NCBI RefSeq assembly: GCF_001638985.1 | Contig: NW_017265144.1 | Span: 682,001-746,000, forward strand | DNA length: 64,000 bases | DNA from: Phycomyces blakesleeanus NRRL 1555(-) | Lineage: Eukaryota > Mucoromycota > Mucoromycetes > Mucorales > Phycomycetaceae | Direction of reading: 5' to 3' | Shown here: positions 37,119 through 49,031 of the stretch, one piece after another | Position numbering within the stretch: position 1 is the stretch's first letter | Layout: each line of letters starts with the position of its first letter | Program-made: the position numbers and the translations under genes | The notes under the pieces: generated by a model | The model's database searches: none | What the model was told of the DNA's origin: nothing | The model's input: only the letters and a program-made list of their open reading frames with translations

Positions 37119-38303
37119 ATGGACTGGCAGAATCTCAGCTTTTCTTCATTTATATGCCCGGGTACAATGCTTAATGCATTAATTAATATCGAAGGTGCAT
37201 TCCATAAAGCACAAGTCTATCAATAATAATTATATGAAATAAAAGAGATCTTTATGGCGTTTGCCAGTTAAAAGAAATATTAATGATCGAAAACAAAATA
37301 GTCATTATTCTCTTATAAGGAGTCTGGGCCTTAAAGGTTCTTATCGAGTTATGCACCTCTAAGGTTAAAAGGCGGTGGCAATCCTATTTTTTGGGCTTTA
37401 TATTTTTTTTAATGTTTTTGATATTTTGTATTGATGTATGATAAGCGAATGGGCATTAGACTGAAGGGGAAGGGGGTAAAGAAAACTCAGCAAACAAAAA
37501 CGGGAGACAAAAGAAGTGACGGAGGCAAGAACCGAAGCACTTAAAAATGGGGCATTGTCAAACACAAAACAATCAATCATCTCTCCCGTTTAGAAGATGC
37601 ATGTAGAGCATAACAGCAGATCACTAGAATACAAAAGAAAAGGCACCTCTTTAGATACAGTGATTGCTGCCACTTGTATAGTAATTATGTAACCAAAAGT
37701 CGTAGTACAATTCTAAAAACAAAATTAATTTATAAGAAAAATGAACTAGCCAGTAAGCTGTTAGGTACTGCCCCCCAAAAGCTGCAAACTGCCCAAAGAA
37801 GTAGCGTAGATCATTATTCTACTAGAATTTATTTTTTAATATTCATTAATATTCTATCTTATTCGCTATTCAAAATAGGACTCGTTAAGCTGGAAGATAT
37901 GTGCCTTGTAAATAGTGGAATTCACTTTGTACATTGTTATTAGATAATTTACGTTAGTTTTTATTTAGAAAAAAATATAAGAATTCTATTGCAAGGTGTA
38001 ATAAAATAAAGAAGTATAGAGCAGCAAGTAACAAGCAATAATAAAACATTGAAAGCTCAGTATTACGTCTCTTGAAATTAACACTCTGTGTTTTGTACTT
38101 ATATTTCTCTATACATATATATGTATCTTTCTGTTTATTATAAATTTATTTCAAAATATATTTCATCCAGTATACTAGTATATTTTTGATGCTGGTTTTT
38201 CTAGAGTATTATGCCCTGTGGCTACAAATCTACTATAAAAGTGGCGTAAACTGTTATATGTACCGATAATGAATAAAGTATATTCCGGTAAACTCCATAC
38301 ACT
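37119..38303. other. Intergenic
   Basis: No gene supported. The frame at 37674-37943 is AT-driven and has no domain signal. Confidence 0.5.
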
Positions 38304-38744
38304 TATGGTGCTATCGGACTTACGTATCTATGTATAATAGTATTTTTCAAAAGATATCAACTTTTGCAAAAATGGATTTAATAAAAAAATCCTTGAATAT
38401 AATTATTAAGCATGCTATTCTCTATAATTCTATTGAAGCGTTTTGTATTAAATTCATTTTTGTAAAAGTTGATACCCTTCAAAGTTTGGGTGTTTTGATA
38501 GATTTATTTGCGGAGTTTAACTTTTTTCAGAAGTTGAAACATCTTGATGGCTCTCATAGGCGGTACATGAAAATATTTATCCTAAAACGAAAAGTCATGT
38601 GATCAAGAAAGTGGCCAAGCTTTAGGAACACACACTTTTTTCTAAATTTAGCGGAGATTAAATGATTATTACATATAAAAAAATTTCAAAGAAGAAATTG
38701 AAACAAATGCAAAAACATAGATACTTAAGTCCGATAGCACCATA
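38304..38744. mobile_element. TIR element (441 bp) with nested inverted repeat
   Basis: Arms 38304-38332 and 38716-38744 are 29-nt inverted repeats with one mismatch (outer end TATGGTGCTATCGG), bounded by TA. Inside, 38355-38373 and 38455-38473 form a second 19-nt inverted repeat with one mismatch. The AT-rich internal frame 38330-38602 overlaps these repeats and is not convincing as a gene. It ends 5 bp before the stop codon of the minus-strand gene at 38750. Confidence 0.7.
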
Positions 38745-38749
38745 TTAAT

Positions 38750-39742
38750 TTATTTCGAATTCTCTACAGCTTTTTTCCCACTCTCTTTGGCATGAATAAA
38801 GTCTACCATGGCTTGATTGAATTTAAAGTCTTTGTCTTGATCTTTCCCAATACGACAGATATATCCATTGATGTAATCGACTTCAGTTGGGCGCTCAGAC
38901 TGGATATCCTGAAGCATTGAGCAATAATGTGATTTGCTCTGGCGAAGACTATCAACCACCCCTTCAAAAAGGATCTCGGCCGTCTCGCCTGGAAGGAAAT
39001 TTTCCAAGACTGAATAGGCTTCATAGCAGAGCTCTCGTATTAGATTCAAGGTGTATGGACTACCATCGAGCATTTCGCCATTAGAGAGATTCAGAATTGT
39101 GGCAACTGGATTTACACTGGCATTGATAACAAGTTTCTTGGCCATTCTATTCTGCAAATTCTCCCAGGAAACAATTTTTAATTGGAGGTCCTTAATATTC
39201 GACAAGCTCTTTAGTACTGGGAAGCCTTGTTTTGATTCTCCTGTTTGGCGCCATTCTGAAACCACTAGACCTTCAGGGTGAACCCATCCAAAGTGATTGA
39301 TAACCTTGAATGCACTTATCCTTTGAGTAGCATGCCGATTTACACCCACAAGGATACAAGGGTGTGATTGACCATACCAGACAGTGTCCATTAATTCTTC
39401 GACGACGCCCATTCCATTCTGTAGCAGTAGCACCGTACTATTTCTGGTTAGCCGATCCTTCAGCGGCGAAACTGCCTCGATTACACTTTGTGCTTTAGTA
39501 GCGACTATCAAGCACTCGATTAGCGGTCCTTGAGAAGAAATGGAGTGTACGACCATAGAGTTGAATCCACCGACTAACAGCGGCTTTCCTTTTAATGTAA
39601 GTGATATGGACTGGTTCCTAGTTTTGAAGTCGTGGAGGGCTTTTTGAGATCTTAAGATAAGAGTGACCTTGTGGTTATTTAAGCGCAGAAGACATGCAAT
39701 GTGGCATCCCACTGCTCCGGTACCAAGGATATGAAAGTGCAT
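38750..39742 (-). CDS. Ketopantoate reductase family protein (PanE/ApbA)
   Basis: NADPH-dependent 2-dehydropantoate 2-reductase family; the classical member makes pantoate for coenzyme A. Single exon, 330 residues. The N-terminal Rossmann motif is HILGTGAVGCHIACLL (GxGAVG at about 7-12). TKAQSV and the loop with LLLQNGMG follow. The C-terminal helical domain has KKLVINASVNPVATI, holding the conserved Lys and Asn, and NLIRELCYEAYSV. The final residues (ERPTEVDYINGYI) are the usual substrate-binding segment. Many fungal genomes carry several paralogues, so the true substrate is uncertain. A TIR transposon ends 5 bp beyond the stop, and an AATAAA (minus strand) overlaps the last codons. Confidence 0.88.
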   Translation of the reverse strand: MHFHILGTGAVGCHIACLLRLNNHKVTLILRSQKALHDFKTRNQSISLTLKGKPLLVGGFNSMVVHSISSQGPLIECLIVATKAQSVIEAVSPLKDRLTRNSTVLLLQNGMGVVEELMDTVWYGQSHPCILVGVNRHATQRISAFKVINHFGWVHPEGLVVSEWRQTGESKQGFPVLKSLSNIKDLQLKIVSWENLQNRMAKKLVINASVNPVATILNLSNGEMLDGSPYTLNLIRELCYEAYSVLENFLPGETAEILFEGVVDSLRQSKSHYCSMLQDIQSERPTEVDYINGYICRIGKDQDKDFKFNQAMVDFIHAKESGKKAVENSK

Positions 39743-41171
39743 TCTAGTAACGAGGGCTTATCATTGAGCACTGACGGATTTAAATAAATAAAAATTCGTG
39801 GCTTATAATACCTTAATACACACAAGTTACAAAGATTAAGAGTATATGCTGTAGAGTAGCTTTGGATTTAGTTTTGTTTTTCTTTTGGATAATTTAAATG
39901 AGCATTTAGTATAGAAGGATTTTGAGCGCAAAAAATATATTTATATTTCTTATAATGTTACATGTGTTGAGGATATTTATATTTAAAAAAAATTGATTTT
40001 CAATATTTTTTTTAATATGGCTGTTCGTATATATCTTTGTTTCTGATTGTGTAGTTTAGTAGATATTCCTGTTATTCAAGCTCTGTCTTTTATTGCATTA
40101 CATATAAGCAAAGTATCAATAAGAATTAAAACTTGCTTTACATGTAAGAAATTGTTCTTGACTACTCTTCATTTTTTTTTACCATATAAAAGTAATAAAC
40201 ATTTACGTATAGACCTTATGTAGTAACATTAAGCTGTGATCCAGACAAGCTTAAATTTAAAGGAGATAATATTACATAACTTGTTTTTAGTTTAGTTGTA
40301 TTAAATACGTAAAGCACATATACATCAGAGTGAATATTGGTGTCAGTGGTGCTTGTGGTAGGCAAAACAAATTTTGACTTAACAAATCATTAAACAGAAC
40401 CTGTTCCTGGTAATCCCTTCTCTCATTTTATGTCTAAAATATCCACTATCCCCGGCCAACCTCAACAATATGCGTCCTTCAAAAGCTATGTCTAGTATGC
40501 TCAATCTTGTCTGGTATTGTTGAATATTCTGGATAAATTAACAGATCGCTCGAGTTTCTAAAAGGGACCTCTCTTTGGATTTAATATCCACGCTGAAAGC
40601 CGTTTTCAGCTATGGTGCTGCCAGCAAATAATTAATTATTCTTGATCCCTTCATGACCCTTAATTATTTCTTTATATATATATTTTTCATGTATTATTAC
40701 CTGCTGTATTATCCATATTGGTTTGATCTCTTTCTCCAAATCAGCTTTCTCCAAATGAAAGTTTTTTTCCGTGCTATCTTTTTGCTGACTACTATATGTC
40801 ATGCTGTATCAAATACTATTTTTCTCTTTTAACATACCTCCTTGCATTTAAAGAGCTTCTTTTTGCTTTGCATCAATTATTATTCAACTCACATTCGTTT
40901 GCCTAAATTCCCAAGTGCACAAGGTCTTATAGCACCCCAAATAAAATATCTTTATATCACATTATTTTAACTTTGACATTAACGCTTTAAAATGACAATC
41001 GTTTTGACTAAGTCTATACATTTAAAATGTAAAATTTGGGGTAATGCATTGCACTACATAATGAATTGAATAAATTAAGAAAGAGCTTTACTATTTTGCA
41101 TTAAAAAAACGGTATTTTAAGACAGGAAATAATAGTAAAAAAAAATTATTCTTTTCTTCTAATATTTTAAA
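39743..41171. other. Intergenic
   Basis: 1.4 kb of AT-rich DNA with no supportable gene. The lack of introns or open frames gives nothing to annotate. Confidence 0.5.
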
Positions 41172-43178
41172 ATGCTATCCTCTTTAAAAAACACTCCTAA
41201 GAATATTAAATTTTATCGATTTAATTCTATAAACAAAAAGAATTGGATAGATACTAAGGTTACCAGTATTTCGGCCAAATGTAATGGTTCAAACTTTGCC
41301 AATAACAGTAAAGGTTTGTAAAAATTATCGTAAATAACATTAGTCTGTACGGATATTAATAAATTTTCACTTGAAAAAAAAAGAAAGAGTAGTTTTGGCA
41401 GAGCCTATCAAGTTTTGGGCTGAAGAAATGAATCTTAAAGGAAATCAAAGACCCTTGGTAGCATTTGACAAGTTTGAGTCTAAACACGATTTTGTTGTAA
41501 AGACGGCAAGTTGTAACAGTAAGGCGTAAAGATACTTTATTCAAACATATATCTTTGTATATATATAAAAACACAGATGATGGACAGTTACACCGAGAAG
41601 ACGCTACCCTTCAAGTCTTCACCTTCGTTTTTAGAAAAAACTATAACTCATAATGGTAAAATTAGCATAGGATATCTCCTTCAAAGTAAGTTTTAATGAA
41701 GACTAAGAAAGAAACAGATTGCTAAGATGTGAATCTAGTTTCCGATGAAATTGCTTATGTTGTTGGGACTAAGCATTTAGATATTCATTCTTGTTTGCAC
41801 CGTATACCTTCTCATGTCTTGACAGCTTCTGTTGAGCATGCTCACTTTATACTTCCGGATACTATACAAGATATAAGATTAAGTGGGCACATTGTAAATG
41901 TAGGAACGTCAAGTATAGAAGGTAAGCAATAAATCAAGGTCCAAGTACTACTTTTTTACTTGCAAAATTAACAACTGGTATACAACTATAGTTCTTGTAA
42001 AAGCCAAGATAATCCCTTGTGCTGACAAGCCTTTGGGAGCAAGAATGGAACTCAAAGATTCGACGATAGATTACATTACAGCTCCTACATCAAATACTGT
42101 TTTTCTTGCAAAGTTCAATATGGTAGCTGTTCATATTGAAACAGGAAAGGCTGTAAAAACAAACTCACTTGTTACAACAAATGTTGGAGAAAGAAAGATG
42201 CAAGAACTTGCCAATGGTAGGAAATTCAAATATTATATTGTGAATTTGTACTTAGATATTGATCTTTTTAGTTATGAAGAATAAAAGTTATATATCGAAC
42301 AAAGATATAAAGACCAGTACAGACGGTAAACCTGAGACATCTAAAGGTTCCAATAATATTGTAGCAGATGCCTTTGATAAGAAAAGTAAGCCTATGTATA
42401 AAGAACAGCCCAATAATTAATATTTACCTTCACTATATACAAAAGAAAATTCCATGGGAGAATACAAGTTAATTAGGGATACAACTCTTCAAAGTGCTTT
42501 CATAGTAGCACCACAGGTATTTTTTTTCTGATATATATATATATATTGTCAGCCCACTAAATTAAGAGAAATACGGCTAATACTTGATAACTGTTTGTAT
42601 TTGCAGGATCGCAGTGTTCTTGGATACTTATTTGGTGGAAAGGTAACAATTTCTATAAGTAGTGGCTCTCTATGTATAATATACTAATATATACATCATT
42701 ACAGACTCTGAACTATGTGCATAACATTGCGTACATCACAGCCCGTATGTTTGCTGGATCTAATGTGAGAATGTGCTCTTTGGATGAAGCCACGTTCCAT
42801 TCCAAAGTGGATATTGGCTCTACCGTTAAGCTCACTGCCCAGGTTATATATTCATCAGAAGACGATAATATGTTTCAAGTCAAAGTGGTTTCTAGCCTTT
42901 ATGATTTTAACGGAGCTCTTGATGATAAGGAAGCTATCACAGCCAATTTTACATTTTTAAGCTTGGATAAGAAAATTAAAAATTTAGTGCCTATGACCCT
43001 AAAGGAAAATGGGCTTTACATTGAAGGTAAGTCGAAACATTTTTTGACCTTAATAAATTCGAATACATAGAGAATAACTAATAAGCTAAAGTCAAATTTA
43101 GGAAGAAAGAGGCAGGATATTACACAGCATGTCAGGAAAGAGATTTTTAGATTTAACCATGTTGTTGCTAGGCTCTAA
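41172..43178 (+). CDS. ACOT9-like mitochondrial acyl-CoA thioesterase
   Basis: Hydrolyses acyl-CoA to free acid and CoA. Ten exons: 41172-41313, 41384-41496, 41577-41685, 41727-41921, 41992-42216, 42272-42385, 42446-42516, 42607-42642, 42705-43026, 43102-43178; phases agree, 467 residues. The N-terminus is basic and hydroxylated like a mitochondrial presequence. DSYTEKTLPF then GKISIGYLLQ opens the first hotdog domain, with RLSGHIVNVGTSSIEV in its core; the second hotdog has DRSVLGYLFGGK, NIAYITARMFAG and VDIGSTVKLTAQV. The end of exon 2 is the least certain junction: GTT then GTAAAG (41496) fits phase, but later donors exist. Double-hotdog ACOT9/10 proteins are of similar length. Confidence 0.82.
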
Positions 43179-43349
43179 TACACTCCCGATCAGAAAATAA
43201 AACGTTTCTACCCCTACAAAAAAGGATTAAAAAAATCGAGAAAATAAAAATAAAAACATTGTCTTCTCCCAATTTTATTAATCGAATTCAACATGCAAGA
43301 CCCAAATTCATCCGAAAATAGCCGTAGTTTATATGAAGAGTGATTCCTA

Positions 43350-44330
43350 CAAATATGGATGTATAATGTACATGCATTCGGCAAATTACGGGGCAATCCA
43401 GATTTCTTTAGTGGTAGGCATGAGTCTGTCAACCATCAAGTGCATCGTTAAGAGAGTGGATGAGACAATATTATCAGAGCCAAGAGGAGGGTCTGGATGA
43501 TCTAGAAAGATTAATGAGAGGACAGAAACGCGCCTTGGTCAAGTAGCTCGAAAGAACCCCTTTACCTCTTTTTCTAGGCTTAAGGGCTTCCTTAAAGAAT
43601 ATGGTTGGATTTGTCTGTAGAAAGAGAATAATAAGTTGTCTGAAGCGTTTGGGCTTCGGATTATATATCGTAGTCCCTAAACCAGCTTTAACAGCAAGCC
43701 ACAAGAAAAGATGACTTTAAGGGGCAGTAAGCATGCCAATTGGACGAGTTATCAGTGGAAAGGTGTAGTATGTTCAGGTGAAATACGATCAACAGTGGAG
43801 GGTAACGATAGAGGAGCCAGGGCGATCAGGAAAGTTGGTGAAAGGGTTAAAGAAGAAAACATCATTGGAGGGACCAAGTGAGGGAAGGGGAGTGTGACGA
43901 TCTGGAGTTGCTTCTGGGCCTTGGGTAATCCTAGATGGCAACGTAAACCAAGACCAATACGTGAACACTTTGGCTCCTAACTTCATCCTTTGGTTCAAAA
44001 ATCTTCTGCGGAAATAGAATAGGCATTTTGTGTTCTACAAAGGTAACGCCAGATTTCATACTGAGTCGTATTCGAGCTGGTGGAAAGATAGTCATTAGAT
44101 CCAGGGCTTTGGCGGCCGACCCGTTCAAAACCCGGATCTCAACTCCACCAAGAATCTTTGGTGAGCTTTCGAGATGTGTATGAGTAATGAGAGGGCTAGT
44201 ATCAACAACGTTGAATATTTGAAGGTTGTAATGCAACGAGAGTGGCGAAGGATAGGTCTCGAACTTGCATCAACTTTGGCCGGTAGCATGCAGCATCGAT
44301 GCCAGGCTGTAATTGAGGCCAAATGAGGTT
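43350..44330 (+). pseudogene. Decayed Tc1-like transposase
   Basis: Conceptual translation in the plus direction, over several frames and stops, recovers a Tc1/mariner transposase. There is an N-terminal helix-turn-helix-like part (GMSLSTIKCIVKRV), a linker (RTETRLGQVARKNPFTSF), VILDGNVNQDQYV, a damaged DDE segment (FYKGNARFHT, normally with the second Asp) and QNPDLNSTKNLW before the last acidic residue. At least three in-frame stops and shifts make it non-functional. A Tc1-end-like sequence (CCAAACGTTTTTGACTG) lies near 44488, possibly the right terminus. Confidence 0.75.
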
Positions 44331-44568
44331 ACACATAATATTGATCTCTTTTTCTTTACATTTTAATAATAAACATCCATATCATCTTTTATGTGAAGTT
44401 TGAATGCCTTAGATATTATTACTGATGAGAAGTTGCATGGTGAACATAGGCCTTAATTTATCTCATGATTTTTTTTGGGCTCAGAGGTCCAAACGTTTTT
44501 GACTGTGTATTTTCTTATCTTGTATTTTTTTATAGTGTGTGATGGAAGTAAGTAGAATATGCAAGCTA

Positions 44569-45376
44569 AAGGTCTTATCCAGCGTACTCTGTGTATTACA
44601 TGAAAATGATAGGGTTGGTTTAATGGACAAATGTAGATATTTTTGCTATTAATATGGTAATGATGTAACAATAAAAGTACCAATTGGGTAGTCATCTGAT
44701 CAAACCTTACAATTAAACTGAACCAAAGACATATAATAAACCAAGTTGGTTTAATTCGCGGAGAGGGGATAAAGTAATACAAAAAGTAAAAGTCCCCAAA
44801 TTCGGCTTCTAAAATAACTGGAGGTATACTGACTATTAGTATAAGATAATTTAAAGACTTCTTTGTATGTCATTTTAGTAATAAATACTTTAATACTAAT
44901 ATACCGTCTCATTAGTTCTGGGAAAGTAGAAAACATATAAATGAATACAAATCTCATAATGAAGAGGTTCCTAGAGTTCTTTATTTTTAGAACTATTGGT
45001 TCCTATAGACTCAAGCATCAGTGACTCATTTTTTATTATATCTTAGTAAGAAAATAAAGAGAATCTGTAAGAGAAAATAATTATGGATTGAAAGCATTCA
45101 TAAAGCTGTTAACAAGAACAGTTCTTGTCATTTTAGAAGCCGAACTTAGTATCTTTTACTCTTTGTATTACTCTATCACCTCTCCGCGAATTAAACCAAC
45201 TTGGTTTATTATATGTCTTTGGTTCAGTTTAATTGTAAGGTTTGATCAGATGACTACCCAATTGGTACTTTTATTGTTACATCATTACCATATTAATAGC
45301 AAAAATATCTACATTTGTCCATTAAACCAACCCTATCATTTTCATGTAATACACAGAGTACGCTGGATAAGACCTT
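44569..45376. repeat. Long inverted repeat (foldback-like), 246-bp arms
   Basis: Arms 44569-44814 and 45131-45376 are reverse complements over about 246 bp with very few mismatches; a 65-residue conceptual translation is identical in both. The loop is 316 bp with no gene. The outer end starts AAGGTCTTATCCAGCG. The right arm stops about 10 bp before the MULE terminus at 45386. It could be a foldback element or two opposed copies of a solo repeat. Confidence 0.85.
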
Positions 45377-45802
45377 AAACCAGCGATCCTAGGGAGACGC
45401 CATTTTCAGGATGGGAGACGACGTTTTGACTTTACCGGACTAATTGATTGTGACTATCTGTCCGGGGCCCGATGTCTTCTCTCCAATCCTTCAGGGCAAA
45501 ACGGTGTGTCCTGAAATTCTTAATTCAATATTTGATTATAAAACCTTCTTTTCTATTATTTACTCATCTCGTAAGAACTTACTAATCAAATGTATTAGAG
45601 AATAATGTTTTTCTCGGAGATATCAAAGACATTACTTTGCTCATTGCAGATTAGCAATTAGAAATCATGATGTTAATAAGTACTTTCTAGAATTTACTTC
45701 AATATAAACCCTATCAATAAAGAAATCCGTTTTTTTAATGGAAAAGAACATTTTCCTGTCCAACAACCTCTCCCCATCCCACCAGTTAATGGTTATAATG
45801 AC

Positions 45803-47780
45803 ATGCAGCTGGCAATTGCAAAGATGCAAGAATATGCCCTCGCCAACAACTTCGCACTTGTCATCAAAGATGGTAAACCAACTCGAGTTTACTTGAAGTG
45901 TTCTAAGGGTGGTCACTATAAAAACACCCGAAAGATTGACGACAACGACCGTAAGAAAATTCCTTCTAGTGGAATGATTGGGTGCCCGTATCTCCTTAAG
46001 GTATCCTACAAGAAGGCAGCCAAAGGATACTTTCTCTTGAAGGCCACTCATGAGATCGAAGCCTTCCACAACCATCCCCTTGACGATGAATGTATGGAGT
46101 CTATTTTGAAGGGCAGACTCTCAAGAGTTACAACAGAAGATTCTATTATGATAACAAAGCTTATCGAGACAAATACCAAGACTCGTGAGATTCAAAAAGC
46201 AATCAATGACGAAGCATACCCTGGTCATAAGTTGTACGTTAAAGACATTGATAACATGAAGGCAGCATATGCTCGTGTTTCTGCTCCTACTCTTCAGGAT
46301 GATGGAACAAAGCTCATCAAAGCTATGGAGTCGAAGGGTTACCAAGTTCGCTATGAGACTAATAAGAGTGGGTGCCTCGAGAGAATCCTGTTTAGCCACC
46401 CCAAAATGTTGGAAAGAGCCCAGAAACTCTCCGAAGTTATGGTGGTGGATGCAACATACTCGACAAACAACTTGGGAATGCCTCTTATTTGCATCGAGGG
46501 TGTTCACAACCTTGGAGGGGAAACCTTAAAATCTTTTCCAATTGCATTTGCCTGGGTCTCCAATGAGCAAACCGGTTCTTACGTTTGGTTTTTGGAACAA
46601 ATCAAGGCACTTGTTTTTGAGAACAAGCAATCAACCACTCTGTTTGTAACAGACAAGTGTTCTGCTTTAATGAATGCACTTGACACTGTTTTCCCAGAAA
46701 ACAAGAAGCTTTTGTGCTACTGGAATATGCTGAACAGTGTGGAGAAAGCTTTCTCTGGGAAAACGAAGTCCGTAGCCGAGAAAGAAGAGCTTATGGATCA
46801 TGTAAGCCGCATGATCCATAGTAGAACTAAGGTGGAGTTCAACTTGGCTCTCCTAAAGTTTAACGACGCTTGTGCTGGGCTAGAAGTAGATTATGGCAAG
46901 GCCAGAGCACCGGCATCAACCTACTTCTCCGAAAGGTGGTTGAATTGCAAGGATAAGTGGGCAGGGTATATCACTAGCAAGCTTATGCATTTCGGGTGTA
47001 CCACCACTCAGCGAGTAGAAAGTGCTCATCAAGCTTTTAAGAGAGGCATCTCTGCTATTTCTTCTCTGGGGTTGGCCTTTGAGAGTGTGGCCAAATACAT
47101 TGAAAGGCTAGAGATGAATTTCCGAGCAACAAGGATAAGAGAAACGAACACGATCGATGCTCTTGTTGGACGAAACCAACGTCTCTCAAACCTCTTCATG
47201 AAGGTGTCAAAGCGAGCGTTGCTTGTACTTGACCAGGAGCTCCGTTTACCAGAAGATGATGAGAAGTGCTATTGCATGAACAAAGTTCAATATGGCCTAC
47301 CTTGTCACCATACCCAACCAGTAGAAAGGGATCTTCAAATCTCTGATCTACCAGATAGATGGATTATTGATGCTAGAAAGGAAGACAAGGCATGGAATCA
47401 GCCAAATATGCAAGTTCCTGTCATCGAAAAACCCAAGGAGTGGATGAGTGAAATCATTAAGCTTGAAGCTTTATTCCGCTCTTGCGAAGGCAGCCAGCAA
47501 GTTGCTGATCTTTTAAAAAAAGTGAAAAAAGCTGTAAATGACTTTGATGGCAAAAATGGTCATTCTCCTATCAAACTGCAAGCGCCAGAGAATGTCAAGT
47601 ATCCAGGAAGACGCAAAGGCAGCAGCCGTCCTAAATACTTGCCAAAGGACTTTGGTCGCCCAATGTGGAGAAAGACAAGTATCTTGGCTGGAACTGTAAG
47701 TTTCGTGATTTACTTATATTAAACATAGGACAAAACTAATTATCTTAATGGAATTATAGGCCGGGATTAAGGCAATGTAA
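45803..47780 (+). CDS. MULE transposase (FAR1 zinc finger, DDE, SWIM)
   Basis: Exons 45803-47695 and 47760-47780 join in phase; the product ends LAGTAGIKAM then TAA, about 637 residues. The N-terminal FAR1/WRKY-GCM1-like zinc site has Cys33, Cys61, His89 and His91. The RNase-H-like MULE core has Asp216 (VMVVDATYS), Asp284 (LFVTDKCSA) and Glu406 (TTQRVESAHQ). A SWIM zinc finger follows, CxC at 489-491 and CxH at 501-503. The frame is open upstream of this ATG to about 45680 with protein-like sequence (FNGKEHFPVQQPLPIPPV), so the true start may be further upstream or in another exon. The TAA is followed in the same frame by the OTU gene. Confidence 0.9.
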
Positions 47781-47798
47781 CGACGAAAGGTTACAAAG

Positions 47799-48225
47799 AT
47801 GGTTGAAAAGAGTTTATCTGGCCTTAAGGTCACAAGAAAACAAAACAAAAATATTAAAAAAATCAAAAAAGAGCCTCTCGACTCAGGTAAGATGCGTTTT
47901 TAATTTAAAATTTAATTGAGTTTATGAGAAGAACTCTTGTCTTATATATACACAGCTTTCTTAGTCAATGCTACCAAAAACAAAACAAAACAAATTGAAA
48001 AGGAGCCTCTCGACCCAGGTAAAATGCGCTATTATTTTACAATGTGATTGAATTCATTAAAAGTAATCTAATACTAATACTAATATTCGTTTTAGTCGAT
48101 GCCACCAAAAACAAAACAAAACAAGTAAAACAAGAGCCTCTCGACCTAGGTAATATGCTTTCTTATTTTACAGTGTAATTGAATCCATAAAGAGAAATAT
48201 CGTCTTATACTTATATACTTTTTAG
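47799..48225 (+). repeat. Tandem exon-intron duplications (about 130-bp period)
   Basis: Two 54-nt exons (47965, 48096) begin 131 bp apart, and the next exon begins 130 bp later with the same first codons. Exons and introns are both similar (introns start GTAARATGC and contain a TTTTACA..TGATTGAAT-like core). The end of the first exon carries the same AAACAAAAC..GAGCCTCTCGAC unit. This indicates segmental duplication of whole exon-intron units. Confidence 0.8.
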
Positions 48226-49031
48226 TCGATGCCCCCCAAAAAAATGGGTTCAAAAGACCCGCCACCGCCTTAGAAGATTACCAGTATGATAATCGCACCT
48301 CTGTTGGCAAGAGGGTCAAATTCCAGCCCGGTTTTCCTGTCTCTCATGAGATAATCGATGATGTCAAGGGTGGGTTTAGCCCTACTGCTGACGGATGGTG
48401 TGGTTTTCGGGTCCTTGCCCACTTGATCTACAAAGATCAAAATAAGTTTCCACTTGTAAAAAGGGATATGCTAGCCGCCCTGCCGAAATACAAAACATTG
48501 TACGCAAATACCTTTGGCACTGACACAAGCCAACTAGAAAAAATTATTCAACATGGCTCTCAACTCGATTATAGCAACACCAGCAACACCAACACCAACA
48601 CCAACACCAACACCAACTTCATCCCAGTATGTTCAGATGCCAGTATGTGGTTTAACACACCCGACTGTGCTCAACTAGCTGCGGACACATATACACGACC
48701 AGTCTGCGTCTACTCAGACAGCCCCAACACCCCCTCAACAACCTTTCTTTCATTCGCCCTTCCCAACAACAAAACCAAACAACGACAACCTCTGATTTTT
48801 AATCATGTTAACAGTAATCACTGGACAACAGTTGACCTTTCCCGTAATATCTCTAGAAAATGGCCAACCGTTCCTGAATTATTTTTTTTAGGTTGTTCCA
48901 GAAATAAGATTGATGATAACTTTGATACTTACTGGAATAAGTTCAAAGAATTTAACAAGCATGATCGCCGAAATGCCATGCTCTCTCTCCATTCTGATCT
49001 AGATCAACCAATTGATCTTACTCCAAAATAA
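47799..49031 (+). CDS. OTU-like cysteine protease carried by the MULE
   Basis: Exons 47799-47886, 47965-48018, 48096-48149 and 48226-49031 join in phase to give 333 residues. The last exon has a catalytic-Cys box DGWCGFRVLAHL (Cys codon at 48399-48401; the classic OTU motif is DGNCLFRAL) and a later SNHWTTV with the candidate catalytic His (codon 48819-48821). This is the order of OTU-family deubiquitinases. Between them is an Asn-Thr repeat (48574-48619). The N-terminal exons encode Lys-rich units ending KKEPLD, EKEPLD and KQEPLD. The reading frame is continuous with the transposase apart from one TAA at 47778, so the two may once have been, or still be, one fusion. Activity is not proven; the Asn of DGN is Trp here. 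Confidence 0.75.

Noticed and set aside
38330..38602. 90-codon ORF inside a TIR element
   Set aside because: It overlaps both the outer and nested inverted repeats and has no transposase motif, so it is probably chance.
44453..44782. ORF duplicated at 45088-45378
   Set aside because: The identity comes from the inverted repeat, not from protein-level conservation; no domain is visible.
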